Below are positions 1-7,937 of a DNA stretch of 64,000 bases, in pieces (within the stretch, counting starts at the first letter, position 1; each line of letters begins with the position of its first letter). The DNA is from Salipiger sp. H15 (GTDB lineage Bacteria > Pseudomonadota > Alphaproteobacteria > Rhodobacterales > Rhodobacteraceae), in the NCBI RefSeq assembly GCF_040409955.1, contig NZ_CP123385.1:372001-436000 (forward strand), read 5' to 3'. The notes under the pieces are model-generated. The model had not been told where the DNA came from. It was given only the letters and a program-made list of their open reading frames with translations, and did no database searches. Made by a program: the position numbers and the translations under genes.

Positions 1-53
1 GCTACGCCGTCGAGGAGATGACCGAGGAGCGGATCGTCACCATCAGCATCTAG
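1..53 (+). CDS. C-terminal end of an unidentified protein (5' end outside window)
   Basis: Only the last 16 codons are present, read in the frame ending with TAG at 51-53 (tail ...EERIVTISI). The reading frame is inferred because it is the only plus-strand frame that stops just before the next gene and leaves a normal 41-base gap with a ribosome binding site. Nothing about function can be said from this piece. It probably shares a transcript with the SDR gene that follows. Confidence 0.4.
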   Translation, partial: YAVEEMTEERIVTISI

Positions 54-94
54 GCCCGGCGGAACGACACGGGACCCAAGGAAAGGAACAGGAT

Positions 95-820
95 TTGACC
101 AGCAGGACAGCACTCGTCTTCGGCGGCTCGCGCGGCATCGGCGCGGCCATTGTCGAGGCGCTCGCGGCGGACGGGTACGACGTCGCCTTCACCTATACCA
201 GCGCGGCCCCCGCGGCGCTGCCCGGCGCGGGCTCGGGCCGGAAGATCACTGCGCACCGGGCCGATATCCGCAGCCCGGACGAGGTCGCCGCCGTCTTCGA
301 GGCGGTGAAGGCCGAGCACGCGGGCCCGCTTGCCTGCGTCGTCGCCAATGCCGGGATCAACGTGCTGCCCGGTCCGGTGGGACAGTTCCCCGACGAGCGC
401 TTCCGCGAACTGGTCGAGGTCAATATCGTCGGCGCGTTCAACGTGCTGCGGGCGGCGGCGCAGAACGTCTCGGACGGCGGCACGATCATCGGGCTCACCA
501 CCTCGATGGTGCGCGTCGCGATCCCCGGCGTCGGCCCCTACACGGCGAGCAAGGCGGCGGTGGAAAGCCTGCTGCGTTCGATGTCGAAGGAGCTTGCCGG
601 GCGCGGCGTGCGGGTGAACGGCGTGGCCCCGGGACCGGTGGACACCGACCTCTTCCGCGCCGGCAAGGACGAGGCGGCGATCGCGCGCGCGGCCGGGCTC
701 AGCCCCTTCGGCCGCGTCGGCGAGCCGGCGGAAGTGGCCGCGGTGGTGGCCTTCCTCGCCTCGGACAAGGCATCCTGGGTGCATGGGCAGATCGTCCAGC
801 CGAACGGCGGGATGGTCTGA
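95..820 (+). CDS. SDR family NAD(P)-dependent oxidoreductase
   Basis: Classical short-chain dehydrogenase of 241 aa, the usual length. The Rossmann glycine motif GGSRGIG lies at residues 10-16, NAG at 85-87 and the catalytic YTASK at 149-153, with Ser137 as the likely active-site serine, so the enzyme looks intact. The C-terminal QIVQPNGGMV is typical of 3-oxoacyl-ACP reductase-like members. The start is a TTG preceded by a purine-rich GAAAGGAA about 7 bases upstream; no ATG is available near it. The substrate is not determinable. It is convergent with the dehydroshikimate dehydratase operon, with a hairpin between them. Confidence 0.88.
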   Translation: MTSRTALVFGGSRGIGAAIVEALAADGYDVAFTYTSAAPAALPGAGSGRKITAHRADIRSPDEVAAVFEAVKAEHAGPLACVVANAGINVLPGPVGQFPDERFRELVEVNIVGAFNVLRAAAQNVSDGGTIIGLTTSMVRVAIPGVGPYTASKAAVESLLRSMSKELAGRGVRVNGVAPGPVDTDLFRAGKDEAAIARAAGLSPFGRVGEPAEVAAVVAFLASDKASWVHGQIVQPNGGMV

Positions 821-831
821 GCAGGATGCGC

Positions 832-857
832 GCGGCCGTCCCTTCCGGGGCGGCCGC
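832..857. terminator. GC-rich hairpin between convergent genes
   Basis: An 11-bp stem (832-842 against 847-857, one G-T pair) with a 4-base TTCC loop sits in the 46-bp gap between the convergent stop codons at 820 and 867. It has no T-run, as is common in high-GC alphaproteobacteria. It could serve both strands. Confidence 0.6.
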
Positions 858-866
858 CAAATGGCG

Positions 867-2747
867 TCAGGTTCGCGGCATACCCTTCGGCGGCGCGAGC
901 CGCTTCTGCGCGGCGATGCGGAAGGGCGAGTTCGGCGCGCCGTAGCCCGCGTATCCGCGCGAGCGGTCGACGATCTCGAAGAACAGCCCCCCGGCCACCG
1001 GGCGGCTGTAGAGCTGCCGGAAGGCGCCGTTCTCGTCCTCGTCGTAGAGGATGTTGTGGCGCTTCATACGTTCAAGCTCCTCGCCCGGAATGTCGAACCG
1101 GCTGGCAAGGTCGTCGTAGTAGTTCGCCGAGATCGGCAGAGCCTCGAACCCGGCCGCCTCCAGCGCCTCGGCGGTGGCGAACATGTCCTGCGTGGCGAAG
1201 GCCACGTGCTGGACCGGCGCGCCGAAGCTCTCGGCAAGGAAGGAGCCCGCGACGGTGCGATGCGTCTCGGCGCCGTTGAGCGTGATGCGGAAGGCCCCGT
1301 CCGGCGCCGCCAGCGCCTGGCTGCGGACCAGCCCGTCGGGGTCGATCACGTCGACCATCGGCGCCTTGGCCATGCCGAGAAGCGAGCTGTAGAACAGCGA
1401 CCAGCTCAGCATCTCGTCATAGGTCATGGTCTGGGCGATGTGGTCCACCGACACCAGCCCCGCGCCATGCGGGCCCGAGCGCTCGACGCCGAATTCCTCG
1501 CGCCAGACCGAGGCATGCGAGGCGTCGAGGAAGTGCAGCAGGCTGCCGCCAAGCCCGCGGATGGCGGGAATGTCGAGCTGCCCGACCGCCGGCGCCTGCG
1601 CGAAGGCGGCGGCGCCGAGCGCGGTCGCGCGCTCCAGCGTGTCCGCCGAGGAGGCGACGGAAATGCCGATGTCGCAGACCGAGGTGCCGTGCATGTTGAA
1701 GGCGGAGCCGGCGAAATCGCCCTCCTCCTCGTTCACCACGATGCGGATGTCGCCCTGCTGCCAGAGCGCAATCGACTTCGCGACGTGCCGGCCGGTCTCG
1801 GCGAAGCCGAGCGCGGAAAGCTGCGCGCGCAGCCGGTCGCCGTCGGCGCCGCGGGTGGCGAACTCGACAAAGGCGGTGCCGTGCAGCACCTGCCGCGGCG
1901 GGATCACCGGCAGCTCGGCCTTCACCTCGGGCTCGGTCCGCCGCACGTCGTCGAGCAGCGTGACCAGCGAGCGGAAGCCGTCGCGCGCGATGGTGCGCGG
2001 GCTGCCGCCGCGGAACTGGTCGTTGAAGATCTCGAGGCTGACCGGCCCGGTGTAGCCCGCCGCCACGACCGCGCGCATGAAGTCGGTCACCGGAAGGTCA
2101 CCCTCGCCCGGCATGTTGCGGAAGTGGCGCGACCAGTAGAGCAGGTCCATGTCGATCTTGGGAGCGTCGGCCATCTGCACGAAGAAGATGCGGTCGCCGG
2201 GGATCTGCCGGATCGAATTGGGGTCGAGGCCGCGGCTCAGCGTGTGGAAGCTGTCGACGATGAGGCCGATATTGGGGTGATCGGCGCGCCGGACGATCTC
2301 CCAGGCGTCACGGTGGTCGTTCACGAAGCGACCCCAGGCCAGCGCCTCGTAGCCGACGCGCAGGCCGCGCGCCGCGGCCCGCTCGCCAAGCTCGCGCAGG
2401 TCCTCCGCCGCCCGCTCGACGCCGCCAAGCGCCTTGGGGTGGACCGAGGAGCAGACCAGCATGAGGTCAGCGCCCAGCTCCTGCATGAGGTCGAACTTGC
2501 GCTCGGCGCGGTCGAAGGCCTTGGCGCGCAGCGCGCCGGGCAGGCCTTCGAAGTCACGGAAGGGCTGGAAGAGGTCGATCGACAGGCCCTTGTCGCGGAT
2601 GCGCGCGCCGACGTCGCGCGCGCTGCCGCTGTCGGTGATGAAATCCTGCTCGAAGATCTCGATCCCGTCGAAACCGGCCGCCGAGATCGCCTCGAGCTTC
2701 TCCGACAACGTTCCCGAAATCGAAACCGTCGCGATGCAGGTTTTCAT
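867..2747 (-). CDS. quiC: 3-dehydroshikimate dehydratase, TIM barrel plus VOC/HPPD-like domain (QuiC type)
   Basis: This 626-aa protein has an N-terminal xylose-isomerase-like TIM barrel (about residues 1-280, opening MKTCIATVSISGTLSEKL) and a C-terminal vicinal-oxygen-chelate domain resembling 4-hydroxyphenylpyruvate dioxygenase (about 290-600). That domain order and length are those of the bacterial two-domain 3-dehydroshikimate dehydratases, which convert 3-dehydroshikimate to protocatechuate. It is the last gene of a minus-strand operon and its ATG overlaps the stop of the shikimate dehydrogenase gene (ATGA, 2744-2747). The catabolic direction fits the NAD-type dehydrogenase and importer upstream. 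The assignment rests on remembered family architecture; the metal ligands were not mapped. Confidence 0.85.
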   Translation of the reverse strand: MKTCIATVSISGTLSEKLEAISAAGFDGIEIFEQDFITDSGSARDVGARIRDKGLSIDLFQPFRDFEGLPGALRAKAFDRAERKFDLMQELGADLMLVCSSVHPKALGGVERAAEDLRELGERAAARGLRVGYEALAWGRFVNDHRDAWEIVRRADHPNIGLIVDSFHTLSRGLDPNSIRQIPGDRIFFVQMADAPKIDMDLLYWSRHFRNMPGEGDLPVTDFMRAVVAAGYTGPVSLEIFNDQFRGGSPRTIARDGFRSLVTLLDDVRRTEPEVKAELPVIPPRQVLHGTAFVEFATRGADGDRLRAQLSALGFAETGRHVAKSIALWQQGDIRIVVNEEEGDFAGSAFNMHGTSVCDIGISVASSADTLERATALGAAAFAQAPAVGQLDIPAIRGLGGSLLHFLDASHASVWREEFGVERSGPHGAGLVSVDHIAQTMTYDEMLSWSLFYSSLLGMAKAPMVDVIDPDGLVRSQALAAPDGAFRITLNGAETHRTVAGSFLAESFGAPVQHVAFATQDMFATAEALEAAGFEALPISANYYDDLASRFDIPGEELERMKRHNILYDEDENGAFRQLYSRPVAGGLFFEIVDRSRGYAGYGAPNSPFRIAAQKRLAPPKGMPRT

Positions 2748-3595
2748 TCCGCGTCTCCCATCTCAAGCAGGTCGGCCCGCAGCTTGGCCTCGTCCAGCCC
2801 CAGGCCCGAGAACAGCGACCAGGCGTGGACACCCTGGTAGAAGTAGAGCTCCCAGCCGGAAATCACCTTGAGCCCGGCGGCGCGGGCGTCCTGCAGGAAC
2901 TGGGTGTTCGTCGGGGTGTAGACCGCGTCGAAGGCCCAGGCCGCGCCCTGCATGGCCTCGGCCGCGAGCGGCGTGCCCTCGTAGCCGACCATGCCCACCG
3001 GCGTGCAGTTGATGATCCCCGCACTGCCCTGCGCCGCCTTTTCGGCGCTGAGCCAGATGCTGATCTCCATGTCCGGCGCGACCGAATGCAGCGCCTCGGC
3101 CAGCGCCTCGGCCTTGGCCGGGTCGCGGTCGACGAGGCGCAGCGTGCGCGCCCCCAGCCCCGCGAGGCCGAAGGCCACGGCGCGGCCGACCCCGCCGGTG
3201 CCGATCATCAGCACCGTGCCGGTGGGCTTGTCGCCCATCACCGAGCGGTAGGCGGACATGAAGCCCGAGTAGTCGGTGTTGAAGCCCTTCGGCGTCTCGC
3301 CGCCGAAGATCACCGTGTTGACCGCGCCGACCGCCCGCACGAGGGGATCGTCCACCTCGACCTTGGCGGCGGCGATCTCCTTGTAGGGATAGGTCACGTT
3401 GGTGCCGCGGTAGCCCTGCCCCGCGCAGCTGTCGAAGACCTCGTCGAAGCTGAGCCCCATGTCCTTCGGCACCAGCCGGTCATAGGTCACCTCGACACCG
3501 TTCTGGCCACCGGCCAGCCGGTGCAGCAGCGGAGAGCGGGAGCGCGCGATGTTGTCGCCGATCAGCCCGAGCTTGAGGGGTGCGGTCTTGGTCAT
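2744..3595 (-). CDS. shikimate/quinate dehydrogenase, probably NAD-preferring and catabolic
   Basis: The 283-aa shikimate dehydrogenase fold shows the substrate motif SRSPLLH near residue 19, NVTYPYK with the catalytic Lys, NTDYSGF with the catalytic Asp, GTGGVGRA for the dinucleotide and the C-terminal QGVHAWSLF. After the second beta strand the sequence reads LVDRDPAKA: the acidic Asp is what NAD-using YdiB/QSDH enzymes have, where biosynthetic AroE usually has an NRT-type NADP motif. I infer oxidation of shikimate or quinate to 3-dehydroshikimate or dehydroquinate, feeding the dehydratase whose start codon it overlaps. It also overlaps the end of the upstream tctA gene by 4 bp. Confidence 0.86.
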   Translation of the reverse strand: MTKTAPLKLGLIGDNIARSRSPLLHRLAGGQNGVEVTYDRLVPKDMGLSFDEVFDSCAGQGYRGTNVTYPYKEIAAAKVEVDDPLVRAVGAVNTVIFGGETPKGFNTDYSGFMSAYRSVMGDKPTGTVLMIGTGGVGRAVAFGLAGLGARTLRLVDRDPAKAEALAEALHSVAPDMEISIWLSAEKAAQGSAGIINCTPVGMVGYEGTPLAAEAMQGAAWAFDAVYTPTNTQFLQDARAAGLKVISGWELYFYQGVHAWSLFSGLGLDEAKLRADLLEMGDAE

Positions 3596-5112
3596 TGTTC
3601 CACCTTCTCTGCCGGATCACCCAGCAGCTTTTTCTTGGCGCGTGCCCAGAACGGCGTCTGCGACACGAAGATCAGGATCACCGCGATGAACAGCACCAGC
3701 GACAGCGGGCTCGTCACGATACCATGGAAGAACCGTCCGAGATCCTCGCGTTCGGAGATGATCGCGCGGCGCCAGTTGTCGTCGAGCAGCCGCGACAGGA
3801 TCACCCCGAGGATCACCGGCCCCAGCGGGTAGCCGTAGTGGCGCATGAAGTAGCCGAAGAAGCCGAAGCCGAGCATCCAGTAGACGTCGCTGATCGCGTT
3901 GTTCACCGCGTAGGCGCCGACGATCGACAGCAGCATGATCAGCGGGATGAGCACGGCGCGCGGCATCTCGACGATCTTGGTGAAGAGCTTGATGCCGGTC
4001 AGGCCGAACAGCAGCATGAAGAAGTTCGCCATCACCAGCGCGCCGACGATGAACCAGAACATGTCGGGCTTCTCGATCATCAGCATCGGGCCCGGGTTCA
4101 GGCCGTGGATGAACAGCGCGCCGATCATGATCGCGGTCACCGCGTCGCCGGGAATGCCCAGCGTCATCATCGGGATGAAGGCGCCGCCCACGGCCGCGTT
4201 GTTCGCCGTCTCGGGGGCGACGAGCCCCTCGATCGCGCCCTTGCCGAACGGGTACTCGGGCTTCTTGGTGACGCGCTTGGCATGGTCGTAGGCCATCAGC
4301 GCCGCGATGTCGCCGCCGGTGCCGGGAAGCGCGCCGATGATCACGCCGATGGTCGAGGTCTGCAGCGACAGCGGCAGGTGCTTGCGGATCGTGCCGAAGG
4401 AGGGAACGATGCGGGTGATCTTCTGGCGCACCGCGGTCTTGTCGACGTGGTGCAGCTGCATCAGCGCCTCGGAGACGCCGAACATGCCGATCATCACCGC
4501 GATGAAGCTGATGCCGCCCTGCATGATCGGCAGATCGAAGGTGAAGCGCTCGGTGAAGGTCAGCGGGTCACGGCCGACCGCGCCGATGGCGATGCCGAGC
4601 GCACCGGCGAAGATGCCTTTGACCAGGCTGCCCGTCGAGAGCGAGCCGACCAGCAGGATGCCCAGCACCGCCAGCAGCATGTAGTCGCGCGGCTGGAACT
4701 TCAGCGCGAAGTCCGACACCACGGGGGCGGCCAGCGCCAGCACCGCGATGCCGATGAAGCCGCCGAAGAAGGACATCACCGTGGTGATGCCGATCGCCGT
4801 GCCCGCCTCGCCGCGCTGCGCCATGGGATAGCCGTCGAGCGCCGTGGCGATGGCCGAGGGCGCGCCGGGGATGTTGAGCAGGATCGCGGTGCGCGAGCCG
4901 CCGTAGACCCCGCCCATGAAGATGCCGATCATCAGCGAGATCGCCGGGTAGACATCCCAGGAGAAGGTGAAGGAGATGAGGATCGAGACCGCCATGGTCA
5001 CCGACAGGCCCGGGATCGCGCCGACATAGACACCGGCGAAGGTGCCGAGGCCGACGAGCAGCAGCAGCTCGGGCTGGGTGAAGACGGTCAGGAAGGCAAG
5101 AAGGGAGTCCAT
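3592..5112 (-). CDS. tripartite tricarboxylate transporter large membrane subunit (TctA family)
   Basis: This 506-aa polytopic inner-membrane protein begins MDSLLAFLTVF and carries the TctA signature YVGAIPGLSVTMA near the N-terminus and the mid-protein repeat GALPGTGGDIAAL. The start at 5112 was chosen because the preceding tctB stop shares its A (TGATG) and upstream codons in this frame are only the shadow of tctB. It forms the secondary-transport channel used with the TctB and TctC proteins encoded upstream. The downstream shikimate dehydrogenase overlaps by 4 bp, so import and metabolism are translationally linked. The ligand is inferred to be a shikimate-like or related carboxylate. Confidence 0.93.
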   Translation of the reverse strand: MDSLLAFLTVFTQPELLLLVGLGTFAGVYVGAIPGLSVTMAVSILISFTFSWDVYPAISLMIGIFMGGVYGGSRTAILLNIPGAPSAIATALDGYPMAQRGEAGTAIGITTVMSFFGGFIGIAVLALAAPVVSDFALKFQPRDYMLLAVLGILLVGSLSTGSLVKGIFAGALGIAIGAVGRDPLTFTERFTFDLPIMQGGISFIAVMIGMFGVSEALMQLHHVDKTAVRQKITRIVPSFGTIRKHLPLSLQTSTIGVIIGALPGTGGDIAALMAYDHAKRVTKKPEYPFGKGAIEGLVAPETANNAAVGGAFIPMMTLGIPGDAVTAIMIGALFIHGLNPGPMLMIEKPDMFWFIVGALVMANFFMLLFGLTGIKLFTKIVEMPRAVLIPLIMLLSIVGAYAVNNAISDVYWMLGFGFFGYFMRHYGYPLGPVILGVILSRLLDDNWRRAIISEREDLGRFFHGIVTSPLSLVLFIAVILIFVSQTPFWARAKKKLLGDPAEKVEQ

Positions 5113-5675
5113 CACTGGCCTCCTGCGAAGAGGTTGCGGAAGGCCTGGATGACTTCGGCCTCGGGCACGATGCCCGCGGGCATCAGCACGGTGAAGACGA
5201 TGCGGAAGACGATCCAGATGAGCAGCAGCGCGCCGAGCGCGACGCCGACGGTCCAGAACCAGCCGCGGCCGCCGAGCAGCTTGATCGCGGCGATCAGGAA
5301 CAGCGCCGAGGTGGGCAGGAAGCCCAGCGGCTTGAGCAGGAAGCCGTAGGCGACCAGCATCAGCGCGACGATCAGCACGTTGCCCGGAAGGATGTCCTTC
5401 GCCACCGTCTCGCCGCTGACACGCGGCAGGCGCAGGTCGCGCAGGAAGATGACCAGCGAGGTGACGACCATGACGGCGGTCGTCGCCATGGGCACGGAGC
5501 CCGGCGCCGACAGTGCCTCGAAGCCGGAGATGCCGTAGGCGCTCCACAGGAGCACGAGGCTTGCGATCACCATGACCGCACCGAAAACCAGCTCTCCGGG
5601 GCGCCTCTGCCCCTCGTAGCCGCCCGGCGTCGCGTCGGACGTGCCGTCGTGGTGTTCCGTTTCAATTCGGGACAT
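5112..5675 (-). CDS. tripartite tricarboxylate transporter small membrane subunit (TctB family)
   Basis: This 187-aa protein has a soluble N-terminal 30 residues (MSRIETEHHDG...) and four predicted hydrophobic helices, the normal TctB size and pattern. The start at 5675 follows a strong GGAGGGGAG; longer in-frame extension upstream runs through the intercistronic hairpin and is not credible. It couples TctC-delivered substrate to the TctA channel. It is separated from tctC by 110 bases holding a perfect 11-bp hairpin, while it touches tctA directly. Confidence 0.88.
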   Translation of the reverse strand: MSRIETEHHDGTSDATPGGYEGQRRPGELVFGAVMVIASLVLLWSAYGISGFEALSAPGSVPMATTAVMVVTSLVIFLRDLRLPRVSGETVAKDILPGNVLIVALMLVAYGFLLKPLGFLPTSALFLIAAIKLLGGRGWFWTVGVALGALLLIWIVFRIVFTVLMPAGIVPEAEVIQAFRNLFAGGQ

Positions 5676-5716
5676 GGGACTCCCCTCCCTGGTTCGTATC
5701 GGTCTTGGATGGGAAA

Positions 5717-5749
5717 GGCGCCGCACTCCCGGTGCAGAAGTGCGGCGCC
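5717..5749 (-). terminator. intercistronic hairpin between tctC and tctB (attenuator or mRNA stabiliser)
   Basis: A perfect 11-bp inverted repeat (5717-5727 against 5739-5749, 11-base loop), read on the minus strand, is followed by TTTCCC. It lies in the 110-bp gap after the binding-protein gene. Such hairpins commonly let the periplasmic binding protein be made in excess over its membrane partners; that role is inferred here. The second TTT operon has an equivalent hairpin at 21607-21641. Confidence 0.6.
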
Positions 5750-5785
5750 AGCGTGATCCTTGGCCGGCTGGCGCCGGCGCCCTGA

Positions 5786-6790
5786 TCAGTTGCCCGGACG
5801 GGCGATGCCGAACTCTTCCGGCGAGGTCTTGGTGAGGCCCGCGTCCTGCAGCAGCCAGCTCGTGCTCTGCTGCCACTTGGTCAGGAAGTCCTCGGCCTCG
5901 GCGCCCGAGATCGACAGCATGGTGAAGCCGCGGGTGTCCATCAGGGTCTTGAACTCTTCCTTCTGGGCGCCGGCGGCATATGCCTCGGTCAGCTTGGCGA
6001 CGACGTCATCCGGCGTACCCTTCTTCACGAAGACGCCGAAGAACGGGCCCCAGGGCAGGTAGGTGGCATAGCCCTCGTTGAACGAGGTGACCGCCGGAAC
6101 CTCGGGCAGCTTGGCGCTGGGTTCGGTGTCGAAGATCGCCAGCGCCTTGATGTTGCCGGCGCGGATGCCTTCGATCGCGGCGCCGAGCACCGCGGGCATC
6201 ACGTCGATCGCGCCACCCTGCAGCGCGGTCAGCGCCGGGCCGTCGCCATCGTAGGGCACCGAGATCACGTCCATCTCGCCCTCGACCGTGTTGATCATCG
6301 CTGTGACCACGGAGGGCAGGCCGCCCGGGCCGGTGGCGCCGAGGCGCAGCTCGCCCGGGTGCTCCTTGATGTAGGCCATCATGCCGGCGTAGTCATCGAA
6401 GGGCGCATCGGGGTTCGCCACCAGGATCGCCGTGCCGCGCGCCAGGATGTTGATCGGCGTGAAGTCCGAGTAATCCTTGTCGCCAAGGCCCATGACCTTG
6501 TAGAGCAGCGGGTTTTCCGCGCCCATCAGCAGCGTGTAGCCGTCTGCGGCCTGACCGGCCACCTGGTTGAGCGCGATGGCCCCGACGCCGCCGGTCACGT
6601 TCTGCATGACGACGGTGCCGCCGAGCACTTCCTCGGCGTAGGGGGTGACCGAGCGCATCACGGTATCGGTCGAACCGCCGGCGCCCCACTGGATGATGCC
6701 CTGGATTTCCTTGGTCGGATAGTCCTGGGCCGATGCGGCGGATGCAGCAAGAACAAGCGCCGAAACGGCACCAAACACAAATCGCTTCAT
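5786..6790 (-). CDS. tripartite tricarboxylate transporter substrate-binding protein (TctC/Bug family)
   Basis: This 334-aa periplasmic protein has a clear Sec signal peptide (MKRFVFGAVSALVLAASAA, cleavage near SAQ-DYP). The mature N-terminus with GAGGSTDTVMR is the Bug-family carboxylate-binding loop. The start at 6790 follows CGGGAGGAAATCC; upstream in-frame codons run into the promoter. It is the first gene of the tctCBA-shikimate dehydrogenase-dehydratase operon and sits immediately behind the LysR gene on the same strand. Bug proteins typically bind di- or tricarboxylates or aromatic acids; the precise ligand is unknown. Confidence 0.92.
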   Translation of the reverse strand: MKRFVFGAVSALVLAASAASAQDYPTKEIQGIIQWGAGGSTDTVMRSVTPYAEEVLGGTVVMQNVTGGVGAIALNQVAGQAADGYTLLMGAENPLLYKVMGLGDKDYSDFTPINILARGTAILVANPDAPFDDYAGMMAYIKEHPGELRLGATGPGGLPSVVTAMINTVEGEMDVISVPYDGDGPALTALQGGAIDVMPAVLGAAIEGIRAGNIKALAIFDTEPSAKLPEVPAVTSFNEGYATYLPWGPFFGVFVKKGTPDDVVAKLTEAYAAGAQKEEFKTLMDTRGFTMLSISGAEAEDFLTKWQQSTSWLLQDAGLTKTSPEEFGIARPGN

Positions 6791-6867
6791 GGATTTCCTC
6801 CCGTGAAAAGCGCCGAACGCCATCCTCCGGGCGTTCGCTGCCCAGTGTGATGCGCCATCGAGGGGCA

Positions 6868-6910
6868 TAACGTCAAATACCATTTGTGAGCCGTGAATAA
6901 CATGATGTTA
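6868..6910 (-). promoter_or_regulatory. LysR-type operator plus putative -35 box for the tctC operon
   Basis: TAACATGATGTTA (6898-6910) is a 6+6 bp inverted repeat around one base and fits the T-N11-A LysR box. On the minus strand TTGACGTTA (6876 to 6868) follows, starting 28 bases from the box centre at 6904. Exactly the same pair at the same spacing is found at 7846-7889 facing the other way. The geometry is that of a LysR recognition site near -65 with TTGACG as the -35. No good -10 hexamer is visible. Confidence 0.72.
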
Positions 6911-6911
6911 A

Positions 6912-7832
6912 TCACCCTCTGCGCTCGGGCCATCTCTTGCCGGCATCGTTCAACTCGCGGCGGAACTGCTGGATGCTGAACTCCGCAAAATTCGACAGCA
7001 CCCGGTCCTTCTTGGTGACCACATAGATGTCGATCGAGGTTTCCTCGAGCAGCGGCTTGCGCACGACCCCGGGCAGGTAGACCTCCGAGACCGAGAACTC
7101 GTCGATCAGCGCGACCCCGAGCCCGTGGCGCACGAGGCTCACGATGGTCTGCGCGAAGCGCCCGCGCATCGAATGGCGCAGCTCGATCCCCGCCTCGCGG
7201 AACGGCCGCGACACGGTCCGGCCATAGGGATCGTCGGGGTCGATGCCAACCAGCGGCTCCTTCGCGAGGTCATGGACCGAGACCACGTCCTGCTCGGCCA
7301 GCGGGTGACCCTCGGGCAGGATCGCCACCACCCGCCCGTTCGCCAGCTTCTCGCTCTGCATGCCAGGATTGTGGATCGCCGAGCTCATGATCACGAATTC
7401 GCCCCGCTCGAGCAGCAGGTAATCCGCCGTCTCCTCGATCTTGAGGATGTTGAGGTCGATGTAGAGATCGGGGTAGCGCGCGCGGATCGACTTGATCGCC
7501 CGGGCGGCGATGAACTGCGCCACCGAGGGCGCCGAGGCGAAGGCCAGCTGCACCTCCTCGCCCTTCTGCAGCGAGCTGATCGCGCTCTGCAGGTTCTCGA
7601 CGCCCTTGTAGACCTCGCGGACCTGGTCGAAGATCTTGCCGGCCTCGACCGACGGCACGAAGAGCCCCGCCTTGCGCTCGAAGAGCCGCAGGCCGAGCGC
7701 CTCCTCGGTGTGCTTCACCAGCCGCGAGATCCCCGGCGCCGAGACGCCGAGCAGTTCCGCCGCGCCGCCGATCGTCCCGCGCAGCATCACCGCCCGGATG
7801 ACCTCGACCTGGCGCAAGGTGATTTCCCGCAT
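6912..7832 (-). CDS. LysR family transcriptional regulator
   Basis: The 306-aa regulator has the N-terminal winged helix-turn-helix (MREITLRQVEVIRAVMLRGT, then AAELLGVSAPGISRLVKHTE) and a periplasmic-binding-fold effector domain from about residue 90. The length is standard. The stop codon abuts the operator of the tctC operon, and its start is about 14 bases from a second copy of the same operator, which it shares with the divergent FAD oxidoreductase gene. It is therefore the obvious local regulator of both transcription units, probably autoregulated, with an inducer that is the imported acid or an early intermediate (inferred). Confidence 0.93.
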   Translation of the reverse strand: MREITLRQVEVIRAVMLRGTIGGAAELLGVSAPGISRLVKHTEEALGLRLFERKAGLFVPSVEAGKIFDQVREVYKGVENLQSAISSLQKGEEVQLAFASAPSVAQFIAARAIKSIRARYPDLYIDLNILKIEETADYLLLERGEFVIMSSAIHNPGMQSEKLANGRVVAILPEGHPLAEQDVVSVHDLAKEPLVGIDPDDPYGRTVSRPFREAGIELRHSMRGRFAQTIVSLVRHGLGVALIDEFSVSEVYLPGVVRKPLLEETSIDIYVVTKKDRVLSNFAEFSIQQFRRELNDAGKRWPERRG

Positions 7833-7845
7833 CCTCTCCTCCCGA

Positions 7846-7889
7846 ATAACATGGTGTTATCATGATCGCACAAAAGGTCATTGACGTTA
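7846..7889 (+). promoter_or_regulatory. LysR-type operator plus putative -35 box for the FAD oxidoreductase operon
   Basis: ATAACATGGTGTTAT (7846-7860) is a 6-bp inverted repeat around TGG and contains the same T-N11-A core (7847-7859) as the site at 6898. TTGACGTTA follows at 7881-7889, starting 28 bases after the box centre at 7853. The site lies between the LysR start (7832) and the divergent gene start (7938), so it may also mediate autoregulation. Confidence 0.72.
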
Positions 7890-7937
7890 ATCCCACTTCG
7901 CACGGTATCCAACACGGGAAAGACGGAGGATGCCGAG

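Noticed and set aside
50..784. 244-codon minus-strand open frame over the first SDR gene
   Set aside because: It is Arg/His-rich shadow translation of the plus-strand SDR, which has all SDR motifs; high GC creates long antisense frames.
3580..5349. 589-codon plus-strand frame rich in Asp, Gln, His and Arg
   Set aside because: It is antisense to the TctA and TctB genes, whose membrane motifs are clear; the composition is typical of frame shadow.
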